Assembly: GCA_947588995.1 (NCBI GenBank)
Contig: CANPZI010000018.1
Coordinates: 1 to 55,178, forward strand
Source: an uncultured Lachnospiraceae bacterium
Lineage (GTDB): Bacteria; Bacillota; Clostridia; Lachnospirales; Lachnospiraceae
DNA length: 55,178 nt
Direction: 5' to 3'
Part shown: one piece after another, positions 1-8,809 of the stretch
Position numbering within the stretch: position 1 is the stretch's first letter
How the letters are laid out: each line of letters starts with the position of its first letter
Made by a program: the position numbers and the translations under genes
The notes under the pieces: generated by a model
Seen by the model: only the letters and a program-made list of their open reading frames with translations
What the model was told of the DNA's origin: nothing
The model's database searches: none

Positions 1-267
1 GGCTTCGACAAGTCCGATATCAACATCGACCTGAAAGACGATCTGCTCACGATCTCCGCCACACACAAGGAGGAGAAAGACGAGAAAGAAAAACACAAAT
101 ATATCCGCAAGGAGCGCTACTACAGCTCTTACTCGAGAAGCTTCCGCGTGAACGGCATCGAGGCGGGCGACATCGACGCCTCCTACAACAACGGTATCCT
201 GGAGGTCAAGTTCCCGAAGAAAGAGCTGGCTGCCAAAGAGGAAGTCAAGAAGATTGAAGTGAAGTAA
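1..267 (+). CDS. Hsp20/alpha-crystallin small heat shock protein, C-terminal part
   Basis: The reading frame is open from the first base and ends at TAA 265-267, so only the last 88 residues are present and the start lies outside the window. The text matches an alpha-crystallin domain: an early DLKDDLLTISA strand, a charged KEEKDEKEKHKYIRKER stretch, then SFRVNGIEAGDIDASYNNGILEV with the conserved G-I-L-E-V near the end, followed by a short lysine-rich tail. Hsp20 proteins are ATP-independent holdases that bind unfolding proteins in the cytoplasm. A stem-loop terminator follows within 30 nt, so this is the last gene of its transcript. Family call is firm; the regulation cannot be seen. Confidence 0.93.
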   Translation, partial: GFDKSDINIDLKDDLLTISATHKEEKDEKEKHKYIRKERYYSSYSRSFRVNGIEAGDIDASYNNGILEVKFPKKELAAKEEVKKIEVK

Positions 268-292
268 AAATCAACCCATTTCTCTACCCTGA

Positions 293-324
293 AAAAGCCG
301 GGCGGGCCAAACCGTCCGGCTTTT
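293..324 (+). terminator. Rho-independent terminator after hsp20
   Basis: The inverted repeat AAAAGCCGG...CCGGCTTTT, extended inward by GCGG/CCGT, is GC-rich and ends in a T run. It lies 25 nt after the Hsp20 stop. Because it is A-flanked on the other side it could also serve the minus-strand gene ending at 374. Confidence 0.8.
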
Positions 325-373
325 CACGCTGCTCCGCTCCGCAATGCGGCCACTCGGCCAAAGGGCCGGTTTA

Positions 374-1444
374 TCATCGCTTCCGCAGATAAAGAATGGT
401 ACTCTCCGGCAAATAATTCTCCAGCTTATCATATCTCTTTTCATTGATATATTTTCTGGCCAAAGACGCGCTTATCGTTTCCTGCACCGCGTTCTTCAGG
501 CGAGGGATTTCTACAACTTCGACACCGGCCTCCGGAAGGATACGCTTCATGGTTTCATTATATTTTTTCGTGACAATATCAAAGGGCTCTTCACCTACAT
601 AGCGGACGTTTATCGCAAACTCCTTAGCCACAACGTCGGCAAATATGTGAAGATCGTAATCCATATCGTGAACATCCGTCAGTGCGTCTTTCTCAAAATA
701 CTGTGCAAACGTTTCTTTTGAAATGATATATTTTCCGGAAGGCATGACATAAACATTTCGCAAATCTGCCGTTCCCAGCTTTACCATATTGATTCGATCC
801 TCAAACTGAAACTGAGACGCATTCTCCTCGACAACAAAAATATAGAGATAATCGACCCGTGCGCAGGCATATTCTATCAAATATCTATGCCCTTTTGTAA
901 ACGGATTGCAGTTCATCACGATTGCGCCAATCACATCCGCGCCTTCAGGTTTTGTCAGCTGATGCGCTTCTTTATACTCTCTGTAATACTGCACGATATC
1001 CCATGAAATATAATAATTCCGCAGCGGTTTGAAACGAATGGGGTCACTTTGATCGGGCGCTGCCTGCAAATCGGACTTTATATCATGATAAATAATATCC
1101 GCCACTCTTTCATTAATTTTGCAATTACAGTGATGTAAATCATTAAATACATTTCCTGCCGGATTATCAAGACCATTGTAAGCCTGCGTCCAGTCGCTGC
1201 CGATCTTCACATTCGGATAGCTCCGTGAAATGTCTTCAAATATATCACGCTCTATCAGCGCCCAGTAGATAATGATATCTTCATCAGAAATCGCCTCGGT
1301 GGACAGCTTGCCGGAAAGTGTGATGTTCGGATCCATCAAACCGGCATTCACCACCTCATAATCGTATATATGATGTTCCTGCAAAATTCGATATAAATAA
1401 TATTCTATTGTCTGGTCATCGCTTACATATGCGCCGAACATCAT
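374..1444 (-). CDS. Citrate lyase ligase-like cytidylyl/nucleotidyltransferase
   Basis: 356 aa. Residues about 170-340 look like the nucleotidyltransferase half of citrate (pro-3S)-lyase ligase (CitC): GAIVMNCNPFTKGHRYLIE holds the T-x-G-H nucleotide-binding motif, followed by VVEENASQFQFEDR, YIISKETFAQYF and a late ISASLARKYI resembling the ISSTxxR motif. The first ~165 residues are not the CitC acetyltransferase domain I would expect and I do not recognise them. No citDEF genes are nearby, so citrate lyase activation is unlikely; transfer of a nucleotide to a phosphorylated small molecule is the safer statement. Its start overlaps the stop of the upstream CBS gene by 4 nt, so the two are translationally coupled and probably act together. 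Confidence 0.7.
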   Translation of the reverse strand: MMFGAYVSDDQTIEYYLYRILQEHHIYDYEVVNAGLMDPNITLSGKLSTEAISDEDIIIYWALIERDIFEDISRSYPNVKIGSDWTQAYNGLDNPAGNVFNDLHHCNCKINERVADIIYHDIKSDLQAAPDQSDPIRFKPLRNYYISWDIVQYYREYKEAHQLTKPEGADVIGAIVMNCNPFTKGHRYLIEYACARVDYLYIFVVEENASQFQFEDRINMVKLGTADLRNVYVMPSGKYIISKETFAQYFEKDALTDVHDMDYDLHIFADVVAKEFAINVRYVGEEPFDIVTKKYNETMKRILPEAGVEVVEIPRLKNAVQETISASLARKYINEKRYDKLENYLPESTILYLRKR

Positions 1445-2238
1445 ACACGCACCGACAATATAGATTCTTTTCTTCGCCCCCCCCGTGCATAGCCGGGCAG
1501 CTCTCTATAACCGTCAGTAACGTTATAATGGCGGCTGCGTATGTCATTTATTCTTGTAATCCCGTTTTCACGGGAACCCGTCAATTTTCTAAAGTTATCA
1601 ATAAACTCTCTGACATATTCTTCGCTGTAACGTTCTCCAAAGAAATCCCGCTGTTCACTCTCAGACATTTCCGCCAGACCATCAGCACTGCAAGGATATT
1701 TTGCTTTGTCCATTAAAATTTTAATGTCCTTATTATCCCATGCCAGTTTTTTCATATCAAAATCCAAATATACATATACCTTAGGCCGCACATAGGTAAA
1801 GACCTGCTCAAGCTGCTCCTTTTCCCATTCGTCATGTCCGTATTTGATTGCTTTATTGTCTCTTCTTATTGCCGTCCATTCGCTCTGCCGTTTACGTTCT
1901 CCGTTTACAATGATCCCTATAAATTTTCCGTTTTTTATTACCGGCACTTCATGTATTTTTCTGATTTTAAGGATCAATCTCTCGGCACCTTCAAAATCAA
2001 CTTCTTCCAGATAGCTGAATTGTGTATTGACACAGCTTTTCTTTCCCTTGCTGACGTATGCTTTTTGCCAGTCGCTTACGGATACAACGCCGGCCAGGCT
2101 CTCTCCGTCCACGACATAGATGCATTCGTCGTCATACTCTAAAAAATGTTCGTATATTTTATCAAGCGACAACTCATCCCGGCTGATAATACCATTCATC
2201 TTTTCTCTATTGATCAGGCTGTAATTTTTGTATTCCAT
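1441..2238 (-). CDS. CBS-domain protein coupled to the nucleotidyltransferase
   Basis: 265 aa. Residues about 10-115 form a tandem CBS-like module (EYDDECIYVVDGESLAGVVS and IHEVPVIKNGKFIGIIV are the two typical strand-turn signatures), which in other proteins binds adenine nucleotides as a sensor. The C-terminal 145 residues are charged and unfamiliar. The start at 2238 has AAAGGA at good spacing. The TGA stop overlaps the ATG of the next gene, giving a two-gene operon with the CitC-like enzyme. I infer that the CBS module regulates or scaffolds that enzyme; the substrate is unknown. Confidence 0.65.
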   Translation of the reverse strand: MEYKNYSLINREKMNGIISRDELSLDKIYEHFLEYDDECIYVVDGESLAGVVSVSDWQKAYVSKGKKSCVNTQFSYLEEVDFEGAERLILKIRKIHEVPVIKNGKFIGIIVNGERKRQSEWTAIRRDNKAIKYGHDEWEKEQLEQVFTYVRPKVYVYLDFDMKKLAWDNKDIKILMDKAKYPCSADGLAEMSESEQRDFFGERYSEEYVREFIDNFRKLTGSRENGITRINDIRSRHYNVTDGYRELPGYARGGRRKESILSVRV

Positions 2239-2257
2239 ACGAATGTTTTTCCTTTCC

Positions 2258-2279
2258 GGATTCTGGAGTCTATTATACC
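2258..2279 (-). repeat. Dispersed 22-bp repeat with embedded TATAAT (copy 1 of 3)
   Basis: An identical 22-bp word recurs at 32528-32549 and 32653-32674. On the minus strand it reads TATAATAGACTCC and continues to CCAGAATCC. Copy 1 lies 20 bp upstream of the CBS gene start, so TATAAT (2272-2277 on the complement) may act as its -10 box; no convincing -35 box is seen. Confidence 0.7.
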
Positions 2280-2315
2280 GTCATCAGCATCAAGGCATCA
2301 GTTAAATAAAGTAAT

Positions 2316-2789
2316 CTATCCCTCCCGCTCCTTACACACATCCACCCACGCGACATAGCCGGAATACTGCTCCATCTCCGCAATCGTCAGCTCGATGGCG
2401 CTGTTGCTGCTCCCGCAGGCGGGGAATACCGTCTGAAACCGCTTCAGCGATTCATCCAAATATACCCTGACACCCTCACACACCGCAAAGGGACAGACGC
2501 CGCCCACCGCGTGGCCGACTAACGTCTCCACCTCCTGCGGCGTGAGCATCTTTGCCTTGGTCTGAAACTGTTCCTTGAATTTATGATTGTCAATCCTCGC
2601 ATCGCCCGCGGCCACAACCAGAATCGCCTCCCCGTCAACCATAAAGGACAGCGTCTTTGCGATCCGCCCCGGCTCACAGTGCAGCGCCTCCGCCGCCAGC
2701 TCCACGGTTGCGCTGGAGACATCAAACTCCAGCACCCTGTCCTCCATGCCGTATTTCCTGAAATATGCTTTCACTGCCTCGATTGCCAT
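2316..2789 (-). CDS. YbaK/EbsC-family aminoacyl-tRNA deacylase
   Basis: 157 aa, the usual length for a free-standing YbaK/ProX-type editing domain. Recognisable elements are AKTLSFMVDGEAILVVAAGDARIDNHKFK, KMLTPQEVETLVGHAVGGVCPF and YLDESLKRFQTVFPACGSSNSAIELT, which contain the conserved K, the G-x-x-x-G-G-V-x-P-F loop and the G-S-S-x-x-x-I motif. The family hydrolyses mischarged tRNA (for example Cys-tRNA(Pro)) in the cytoplasm. It stands alone between two unrelated minus-strand genes. Family is clear; the exact tRNA substrate is not. Confidence 0.88.
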   Translation of the reverse strand: MAIEAVKAYFRKYGMEDRVLEFDVSSATVELAAEALHCEPGRIAKTLSFMVDGEAILVVAAGDARIDNHKFKEQFQTKAKMLTPQEVETLVGHAVGGVCPFAVCEGVRVYLDESLKRFQTVFPACGSSNSAIELTIAEMEQYSGYVAWVDVCKEREG

Positions 2790-2861
2790 CTCTTCTCCTT
2801 TTCCGCGCCGCTCTGTCTCAGCCCGGCCGAGACGCGCATAAGCGCTTTTCCGTCATATCCT

Positions 2862-3740
2862 TTATACCCGCTCCCACAGGAGCATATTGTCTGCAAAGTG
2901 CGCCTTCAGCCTGCCGCTATCTTTCAGCCACGCCAGATAGGAGCGGACGGTGCTGCCGACCAGAACGTACTGCTCGAAATTCATGGTCAGCGAATACGCG
3001 GTAAACAGCCGCTGCAGGATTGTCTCGAAACAGAGCGGCTCTCTGCAGAGTTCCAGAATATCCTCCGCGATCTCCTGCACCTTATCGATATTGTACTGCG
3101 CCAGACCGGAGATATCCTCTGCGGCCTCCGCGTGCGCCGGGACGAACATCTTCGCCCGCAGCGTCTTCACCATCTCCAGCGTCTGCAGATAGGCGGCCAC
3201 ATCATAGATAAAGCCGATCCGATACTTGTCAAGCGTTTCGCGGCCCGACAGGCAGTCGGCGAGATAGACCACATCGTCCGGCGTCCGGAATCCCGCCATC
3301 TCAAAGAAATGTCCCGGCAGAGCGATCATCTCAAAGCCGGACGGCAGCACATCCGCCGTCAGAGGCTCGGCCTCGCTCTCCTGCGCCAGCAGGAATTTGT
3401 GCCGCAGGTCTTTGCACGGATAGCCGCCGTACAGAAAGGCCGGCTCCAGTATCGGATGTCTGGCAAGATCGCACTCTATCCCCGGCGCGTAGATCTTACA
3501 GCCCGTCTGCGCCTGCAGATACCGGTTTCCGCCGATATGATCCGCGTTGGAATGGGTGTTGAAGATGGCGGTGAGTTTCCAGCCGTTGGCATCCAGGATC
3601 TGCCGCACTTTGCGCCCGGCGTCCTTGTCGTTGCCGCTGTCGATCAGACAGACGTCGCTGTCATTCAGCTTTACCAGCCCGATTTTCGCGGGACTCTGTA
3701 TATAATAGCTCCTGTCCGCGACCTGTATCAGCTCATACAT
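2862..3740 (-). CDS. MBL-fold metallo-hydrolase
   Basis: 292 aa. The N-terminal half carries the beta-lactamase fold: CLIDSGNDKDAGRKVR, then NTHSNADHIGG, LPGHFFEMAGF and VVYLADCLSG. The metal motif usually written HxHxDH reads H-S-N-A-D-H, so the second histidine is asparagine; the later PGH and D ligands are present. The C-terminal ~90 residues form a helical, winged-helix-like tail. The substrate cannot be read from the sequence; MBL proteins of this type are often thioesterases or lactonases. RBS-like GGAGGAG precedes the start. Confidence 0.8.
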   Translation of the reverse strand: MYELIQVADRSYYIQSPAKIGLVKLNDSDVCLIDSGNDKDAGRKVRQILDANGWKLTAIFNTHSNADHIGGNRYLQAQTGCKIYAPGIECDLARHPILEPAFLYGGYPCKDLRHKFLLAQESEAEPLTADVLPSGFEMIALPGHFFEMAGFRTPDDVVYLADCLSGRETLDKYRIGFIYDVAAYLQTLEMVKTLRAKMFVPAHAEAAEDISGLAQYNIDKVQEIAEDILELCREPLCFETILQRLFTAYSLTMNFEQYVLVGSTVRSYLAWLKDSGRLKAHFADNMLLWERV

Positions 3741-3831
3741 GGTGTTCTCCTCCTCGCTCTCCCGCGCCCTGCAGCCGGGCCGATCCTCTGCGGCATCTCC
3801 ACATTCGGAGAGCCCGTCTTGAGAGTCGGTT

Positions 3832-4650
3832 TTATTTTAAGATCACTTCTTTGATCCAGCGGTATGCCAGTTCCATCCAGTTGGCGCACTCGGCCTCTAT
3901 CTCGCCGCCGCCGCGCGACGCGGTGCGCGCATCCGCCAGACCCAGACCGTGGCCTCCCTTCGCGTACATATGAAGCTCCACGGACACATGGCAGCGCCGC
4001 ATGGCCAGGGCAAGCAGCAGGGAATTTTCCGCCGGAACTACGTTGTCCTCATTGGTATGCCAGATAAAAGCCGGCGGCGTATCCGGACTGACCTGTTTTT
4101 CCAGCGACATTTCTTCTCTGCGCGCCTCATACCGATCCGCCAGAAGCGACTGAAACGAACCGTCATGCGCGTATTCGCCCGACGTGATCACAGGATAGTT
4201 CAGGATCATACCCGCAGGGCGAAGCATGTCCGACGAGACTCCCAGTTCGTCCGCCAGAAACGGTTTGTTCCAGAACATGCCCAGACTCGCCGCGAGATGG
4301 CCGCCCGCAGACGAACCTTCCACCAGAATCTTATCGACATCCACGTTCCACGTTTCGGCATTTTCCCGGATGATCTGCATCGCCCGTCCCAGTTCCAGCA
4401 GTGCCGTCGGATAAACTGCCGGAGCGATGGAATAATACAGCACCGCGGCGTGAAATCCGTACGCGTTCCACTGCAGGGCGAACATCTCCGCCTCTCTGTC
4501 CGACACAAAGCAGTATCCGCCGCCCGGACAGATCAGCACCAGCGGCCGCTTATCGATTCCGATTTCGTCCGACGGCGAAATCAGATAGGTGTTCAGTCTC
4601 GCGCTGTCTCCTGAGCCTTTTTCTTTCATCCGAATACTTTCACAGATCAT
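3832..4650 (-). CDS. Alpha/beta hydrolase, acetyl-esterase/xylanase-esterase type
   Basis: 272 aa from the ATG at 4650, chosen because AAGGAGGAG lies 8-9 nt upstream; an upstream in-frame extension to 4701 has no comparable site. HSL/BD-FAE-like features: the oxyanion segment CPGGGYCFVSDREAE, the nucleophile elbow VEGSSAGGHLAASLG, a DTPPAFIWHTNEDNVVP acid region, and the catalytic histidine in MYAKGGHGLGLA. It is divergent from the GH31 alpha-xylosidase at 4827, so deacylation of acetylated hemicellulose fragments before GH31 action is a reasonable inference. No signal peptide, so cytoplasmic. Confidence 0.82.
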   Translation of the reverse strand: MICESIRMKEKGSGDSARLNTYLISPSDEIGIDKRPLVLICPGGGYCFVSDREAEMFALQWNAYGFHAAVLYYSIAPAVYPTALLELGRAMQIIRENAETWNVDVDKILVEGSSAGGHLAASLGMFWNKPFLADELGVSSDMLRPAGMILNYPVITSGEYAHDGSFQSLLADRYEARREEMSLEKQVSPDTPPAFIWHTNEDNVVPAENSLLLALAMRRCHVSVELHMYAKGGHGLGLADARTASRGGGEIEAECANWMELAYRWIKEVILK

Positions 4651-4826
4651 CTTATTTTTCTCCTCCTTATGTTTTCGCAGCCGTCCTAAGCGGCAGTGCA
4701 AAAAAGTTCTTTCTTTTTTGCTGTTTTTATAATAGTATAAAAATGAGAAATTGCCTACCGCAATTTTAACACAAACGGAAACTTCGCGCCGCCTCGTCGC
4801 GAAAACGCCCCGGAACGGAGGATACT

Positions 4827-7169
4827 ATGAAATTTAACAACGGCTGCTGGCTTTTAAAAGAAGGTGTGGCGCGATTTTCTCCCCAGGAAGTCGCCGAGAT
4901 GCAGGTCACGGACACGGAGGTAAGGCTCTGTGCGCCGACACACAGGATCACTTCGCGCGGCGACACGCTGGGCGGCGCCAATCTCACGATCCGCATTTCT
5001 TCCCCCATGCCGGAGGTGATCCGCGTACAGACCGATCACTATATGGGCGCGCTGCACAGAGGGCCCTCCTTTGACCTGAAGACAGATCAGCCCCGGAACA
5101 TACAGGTCGAAGATACGGAGGACGCGCTGACCGTGACCAGCGGTTCCCTCTCTCTGGAGATCGACAAAAAAAACTGGCGGATGCGCTATCTGCGGGACGG
5201 TAAGCTCATCACACAGAGCGCAGACCGCGATCTGGCCATGATCAAGACCGACTGGAAAGGCGACTGCTATGATCTGGAGGGGGATCTGCAGAATACTTAC
5301 ATGCGCCAGCAGCTTTCCATCGGCGTCGGCGAACTGCTCTACGGCACGGGCGAGCGCTTCACGCCTTTTGTCAAAAACGGTCAGACCGTGGAGATCTATA
5401 ATGAAGATGGCGGTACCAGCACCGAACAGTCCTACAAAAACATCCCTTTTTATCTCTCCAACAGAGGCTACGGCGTTCTCGTCAATCACCCGGAGCGGGT
5501 TTCCTTTGAGTTCGCGACGGAGAATGTGGCGAAAGCCGCTTTCTGCGTGGAGGGCGGCCATCTGGACTACTTCTTCTTCAACGGCCCCACCATGAAAGAA
5601 GCGCTGACGCGTTACACCGACCTGACCGGCAAGCCGTCGCTTCCGGCGCCCTGGACGTTCGGCCTGTGGCTGTCCACATCCTTTACCACCGACTACGACG
5701 AGGCCACCGTGATGAGTTTTATCGACGGTATGCTGGACCGCGGCATCCCGCTGCGCACTTTCCACTTCGACTGTTTCTGGATGAAAGGTTTCCACTGGAC
5801 GGACTTCGTCTGGGACGCGGACGTATTCCCCGATCCCGCGGGGCTGCTGTCCCGCATTAAGGCGAAAGGCCTGAATATCTGCGTCTGGATCAACCCGTAC
5901 ATCGGACAGGAATCCGTTCTCTTTGCCGAGGGCATGGAAAACGGCTACTTCCTCAAACGCCCAAACGGCGATGTATGGCAGTGGGATATGTGGCAGCCGG
6001 GCATGGCGCTGGTGGACTTCACCAATCCCGCGGCGTGCCGCTGGTATCAGGAGAAACTGCGCGGACTGCTCAGGATGGGCGTGGACTGCTTCAAAACCGA
6101 TTTCGGTGAGCGCATCCCCGTCAACTGTGTCTATCATGACGGTTCCGACCCGAAGAAAATGCACAACTATTATGCTTACCTCTACAACAAGACGGTCTAT
6201 GAACTGCTGGAAGAGGAGCGCGGCAGGGGTGAGGCGGTGCTGTTCGCCCGCTCGGCCACCGTGGGCGGCCAGAAATTCCCCGTCCACTGGGGCGGCGACT
6301 GCTGGTCCGACTACGAATCCATGGAACAGAGCCTGCGCGGCGGCCTCTCTCTGTTAATGTCCGGGTTCGGTTTCTGGGCGCACGACATCGGCGGCTTTGA
6401 ACAGACGTCCACAGCCGACGTCTATAAGAGATGGGTCGCTTTCGGCCTACTCTCCTCCCACAGCAGGCTGCACGGCAGCCAATCCTACCGCGTGCCGTGG
6501 CTCTACGACGAGGAGGCGGTGGACGTGGTCAGGACTTTCACCAGATTAAAAGCCTCCCTGATGCCGTATCTGTACAAGACAGCCGTAGATACGTCGCGCA
6601 CCGGCATCCCCACCATGCGCAGCATGGTGCTGGAATTCACCGGCGACAAAAACTGCGCATATCTGGACAAACAATATATGCTGGGCGACAGTCTGCTGGT
6701 TGCCCCGATCTTCAACGACGAAAGCATCGGCTCTTTCTATCTGCCCGCGGGCACATGGACGGATTTCTTTACCGGTGAAACTCTACAGGGCGGCATATGG
6801 GTGGAGAAGACATACGACTATCTGCACGTGCCGCTGATGGTCCGCGAGAATTCCATCGTCGTTACGGGCGCCCGCGACGACAGACCGGACTATGACTACG
6901 CGGACGGCGCGGTGCTGAACGTGTATGCCCTGATCGACGGGCAGAAAGCCGAGACTGTTGTGTACGGCATGGACCGGCGCGAAGATCTCCGCGTATCCGT
7001 GATCAAAGACGCTTCACACATCACCGTCACAATAGACGGCGCAGGCAAGCCCTGCACGGTGCGCCTGATCAACGTACTGGCGCAGTCGGCAGTCGGCGCG
7101 GCGATGCAGACAAAAGCGGGCGATACGATCCTGACGCCGTCCGCGGCCAGGATAGAAGTGACTTTATAA
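4827..7169 (+). CDS. yicI: GH31 alpha-xylosidase (YicI type)
   Basis: 780 aa, close to E. coli YicI in length and N-terminal pattern. The nucleophile lies in CFKTDFGERIP (about Asp425) and the acid/base in HWGGDCWSDY (about Asp491). Other family blocks are YGTGERFTPFVKNGQ, FHFDCFWMKGFHWTDF with the xylose-binding F/C-F-W, and a late YLPAGTWTDFFTGE. No signal peptide: a cytoplasmic enzyme removing non-reducing alpha-1,6-xylose from xyloglucan oligosaccharides (established for YicI). CGGAGG sits at proper distance from the ATG. A divergent esterase next door supports a plant-polysaccharide role. The specificity beyond GH31 is inferred from similarity to YicI. Confidence 0.92.
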   Translation: MKFNNGCWLLKEGVARFSPQEVAEMQVTDTEVRLCAPTHRITSRGDTLGGANLTIRISSPMPEVIRVQTDHYMGALHRGPSFDLKTDQPRNIQVEDTEDALTVTSGSLSLEIDKKNWRMRYLRDGKLITQSADRDLAMIKTDWKGDCYDLEGDLQNTYMRQQLSIGVGELLYGTGERFTPFVKNGQTVEIYNEDGGTSTEQSYKNIPFYLSNRGYGVLVNHPERVSFEFATENVAKAAFCVEGGHLDYFFFNGPTMKEALTRYTDLTGKPSLPAPWTFGLWLSTSFTTDYDEATVMSFIDGMLDRGIPLRTFHFDCFWMKGFHWTDFVWDADVFPDPAGLLSRIKAKGLNICVWINPYIGQESVLFAEGMENGYFLKRPNGDVWQWDMWQPGMALVDFTNPAACRWYQEKLRGLLRMGVDCFKTDFGERIPVNCVYHDGSDPKKMHNYYAYLYNKTVYELLEEERGRGEAVLFARSATVGGQKFPVHWGGDCWSDYESMEQSLRGGLSLLMSGFGFWAHDIGGFEQTSTADVYKRWVAFGLLSSHSRLHGSQSYRVPWLYDEEAVDVVRTFTRLKASLMPYLYKTAVDTSRTGIPTMRSMVLEFTGDKNCAYLDKQYMLGDSLLVAPIFNDESIGSFYLPAGTWTDFFTGETLQGGIWVEKTYDYLHVPLMVRENSIVVTGARDDRPDYDYADGAVLNVYALIDGQKAETVVYGMDRREDLRVSVIKDASHITVTIDGAGKPCTVRLINVLAQSAVGAAMQTKAGDTILTPSAARIEVTL

Positions 7170-7173
7170 TCTG

Positions 7174-8169
7174 TCAGTTTTCATCATAGAGAAGATTATA
7201 CTCTTCCGACTTCACGACCTGCGCGCCGAAGTCCAGCTCAAAAAAGAGGTGGCTGTTCGCCCCGCCGTCATGGAGCATATCCGCATTCAGGAGGACGGAC
7301 GCTTCTCCGTCCGCTATGCTTTTCGTCAGGAGCAGCTCTGTCCGCTCTGCCGTCCCGGAGCCTACAGGCGTCCGAAAAACCTTGACAGTGGCCGGCGTCC
7401 CGCCCTCCCAGCGGAGCTGAATGCTCTCTATCCGGGCGGCATTGTACCACAGCGCCTCGGCCTCCACAATCTTTTTGTCCTTATCGTAAAACGTTACGCT
7501 TTCCAGCACAGGAACGGCAGCGGCGGCCGAATCTGCCGTATCCGCCTCCGCGCTTTCCGCCGCCTCTATGTTCTGCCGATGCTTCTCAAACTGCGCCTGC
7601 TTCTCCGCCTCCGTCGTCGCGCCCAAGGCAGCCCCGTCCAGGCTATAATCTTCCGTCTCCGCCGTATCCGTTCCTGTGTCCTGCAGATGCCTTTCAAACT
7701 GCGCCTGCTTCTCCGCCTCCGTCGTCGCGCCCAAGGCAGCCCCGTCCAGGCTATAATCCTCCGTCTCCGCGGATGGCGCAATTCCGTCCGAATCATAGTC
7801 CGCCGCCTCTGTCTCCTGCGCTGTCGCGTCTGTCGCAAATTCCTCAGACCTTTTGCCACGCCCGAAGAAAAGCCCCGATGCGCCGACGAGCAGCACCAGA
7901 ACCGCCGCTGCCGCAGGCAAAGCCCAGCGCTGCATTCTGCCGTAAACATATCCTGCCCGCGCGCTGCCGCTTTTCTGCTGTCCGGATGTCTGCGGCACGG
8001 TCTGTTCCTGTGCGGCCCGATTCTGCGCGATTCTCTGCTCCTCTTCCCGCACCGCACCTTTCGTTCTGTTAATCAGATCCGCGGGCGCGTGAATCTCTTC
8101 CGTTTCCCTGTGATATTGTTCTCTGACGTACTGCTCTGTCGTCTGCCGCTCTGTATGATTGTCACCCAT
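7174..8169 (-). CDS. Anti-sigma-like membrane protein with tandem-duplicated linker
   Basis: 331 aa from the ATG at 8169; a GTG at 8205 would add 12 residues, and neither start has a strong RBS. It follows the ECF sigma gene at 8738-8241, so it is probably the cognate anti-sigma/regulator. The layout is a cytoplasmic N-terminus rich in E/Q/R, a membrane span LPAAAAVLVLLVGASGLFFG, then an acidic extracellular linker and a folded C-terminal domain ending FFELDFGAQVVKSEEYNLLYDE. The linker contains two nearly identical 36-residue units with the core YSLDGAALGATTEAEKQAQ. No HxxxCxxC zinc anti-sigma motif is seen. Confidence 0.7.
   Translation of the reverse strand: MGDNHTERQTTEQYVREQYHRETEEIHAPADLINRTKGAVREEEQRIAQNRAAQEQTVPQTSGQQKSGSARAGYVYGRMQRWALPAAAAVLVLLVGASGLFFGRGKRSEEFATDATAQETEAADYDSDGIAPSAETEDYSLDGAALGATTEAEKQAQFERHLQDTGTDTAETEDYSLDGAALGATTEAEKQAQFEKHRQNIEAAESAEADTADSAAAAVPVLESVTFYDKDKKIVEAEALWYNAARIESIQLRWEGGTPATVKVFRTPVGSGTAERTELLLTKSIADGEASVLLNADMLHDGGANSHLFFELDFGAQVVKSEEYNLLYDEN
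7586..7770 (-). repeat. Two tandem ~77-bp coding repeats, period 108 bp
   Basis: 7586-7662 and 7694-7770 are almost identical (the clear change is TTCC/CTCC near the end). The 108-bp period keeps the frame and duplicates a 36-residue unit of the extracellular linker. Near identity at DNA level suggests a recent duplication. Confidence 0.85.
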
Positions 8170-8240
8170 TCTCCATGCTTCTTTCTGCCCGCAGGCTGCT
8201 TCCACACTCTGCCGCGCACATGGCGCTGCGCCCGAACGCT

Positions 8241-8738
8241 TCAGCTTTCATACTGTTCCGGTATCAGTTCTCTTAACATCTCTCTGGCTCTGTGCATCTG
8301 CGACTTTACGGTAGTCTCTTTCTGCTCCGTGAGCCGCGCGATCTCAGCCACCGTCTTTTCCTCAAAATAATACAAATGTATCACCAGACGGTATTTCGGC
8401 GGCAGCTTCCGCACCGCGGCGCGCACCGGATGTTCCTCCGGCAGCTCATAGCCGCCCTCGTCCGCCAGCCGCTCCGGCTCCTCCAGATAATCCACATTCT
8501 TATTCCAGTACTGCCCGAAATGTTTCTTCGCACAGTTGATCGTCACCCGGATCAGCCACGCTTTCACGTGCTCCCACGATTCCAGCTCCTGTATATGGCT
8601 CACCAGCCGCACGAACACTTCCTGAAACAGGTCGTCGGCATCCGTCGTATTTTTCATCTGCGACAGCGCCAGACGGTACACCATGTCGGCGTAACGGTCA
8701 ATAGCCTCCTCTGTCGTCATCTTTTCCTCTCTCGGCAT
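8241..8738 (-). CDS. ECF-type RNA polymerase sigma factor
   Basis: About 165 aa. Region 2 reads YADMVYRLALSQMKNTTDADDLFQEVFVRL with the D-A-D-D-x-x-Q-x-x-F core. Region 4 reads LPPKYRLVIHLYYFEEKTVAEI and then KETTVKSQMHRAREMLRE, the helix-turn-helix that reads the -35 element. The ATG at 8738 has AGGGG 8 nt upstream; an ATG at 8720 with AGAGG is also possible. It is followed after about 70 nt by a membrane protein that is probably its anti-sigma. The signal sensed is unknown. Confidence 0.92.
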   Translation of the reverse strand: MPREEKMTTEEAIDRYADMVYRLALSQMKNTTDADDLFQEVFVRLVSHIQELESWEHVKAWLIRVTINCAKKHFGQYWNKNVDYLEEPERLADEGGYELPEEHPVRAAVRKLPPKYRLVIHLYYFEEKTVAEIARLTEQKETTVKSQMHRAREMLRELIPEQYES

Positions 8739-8809
8739 ATGGAAATCCCCTATCAAGAATACCCGTGAAACGCAAAAAAGTTGCAGAATCGCAGAAAATT
8801 ACCAGACTC

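Noticed and set aside
2583..3854. 423-aa plus-strand open frame across the MBL gene
   Set aside because: It is the complementary frame of two real minus-strand genes with full motifs, is rich in R/H/Q, and has no RBS.
4854..6287. 477-aa minus-strand frame inside the GH31 gene
   Set aside because: GH31 on the other strand has all catalytic motifs; this frame is a GC-rich shadow.
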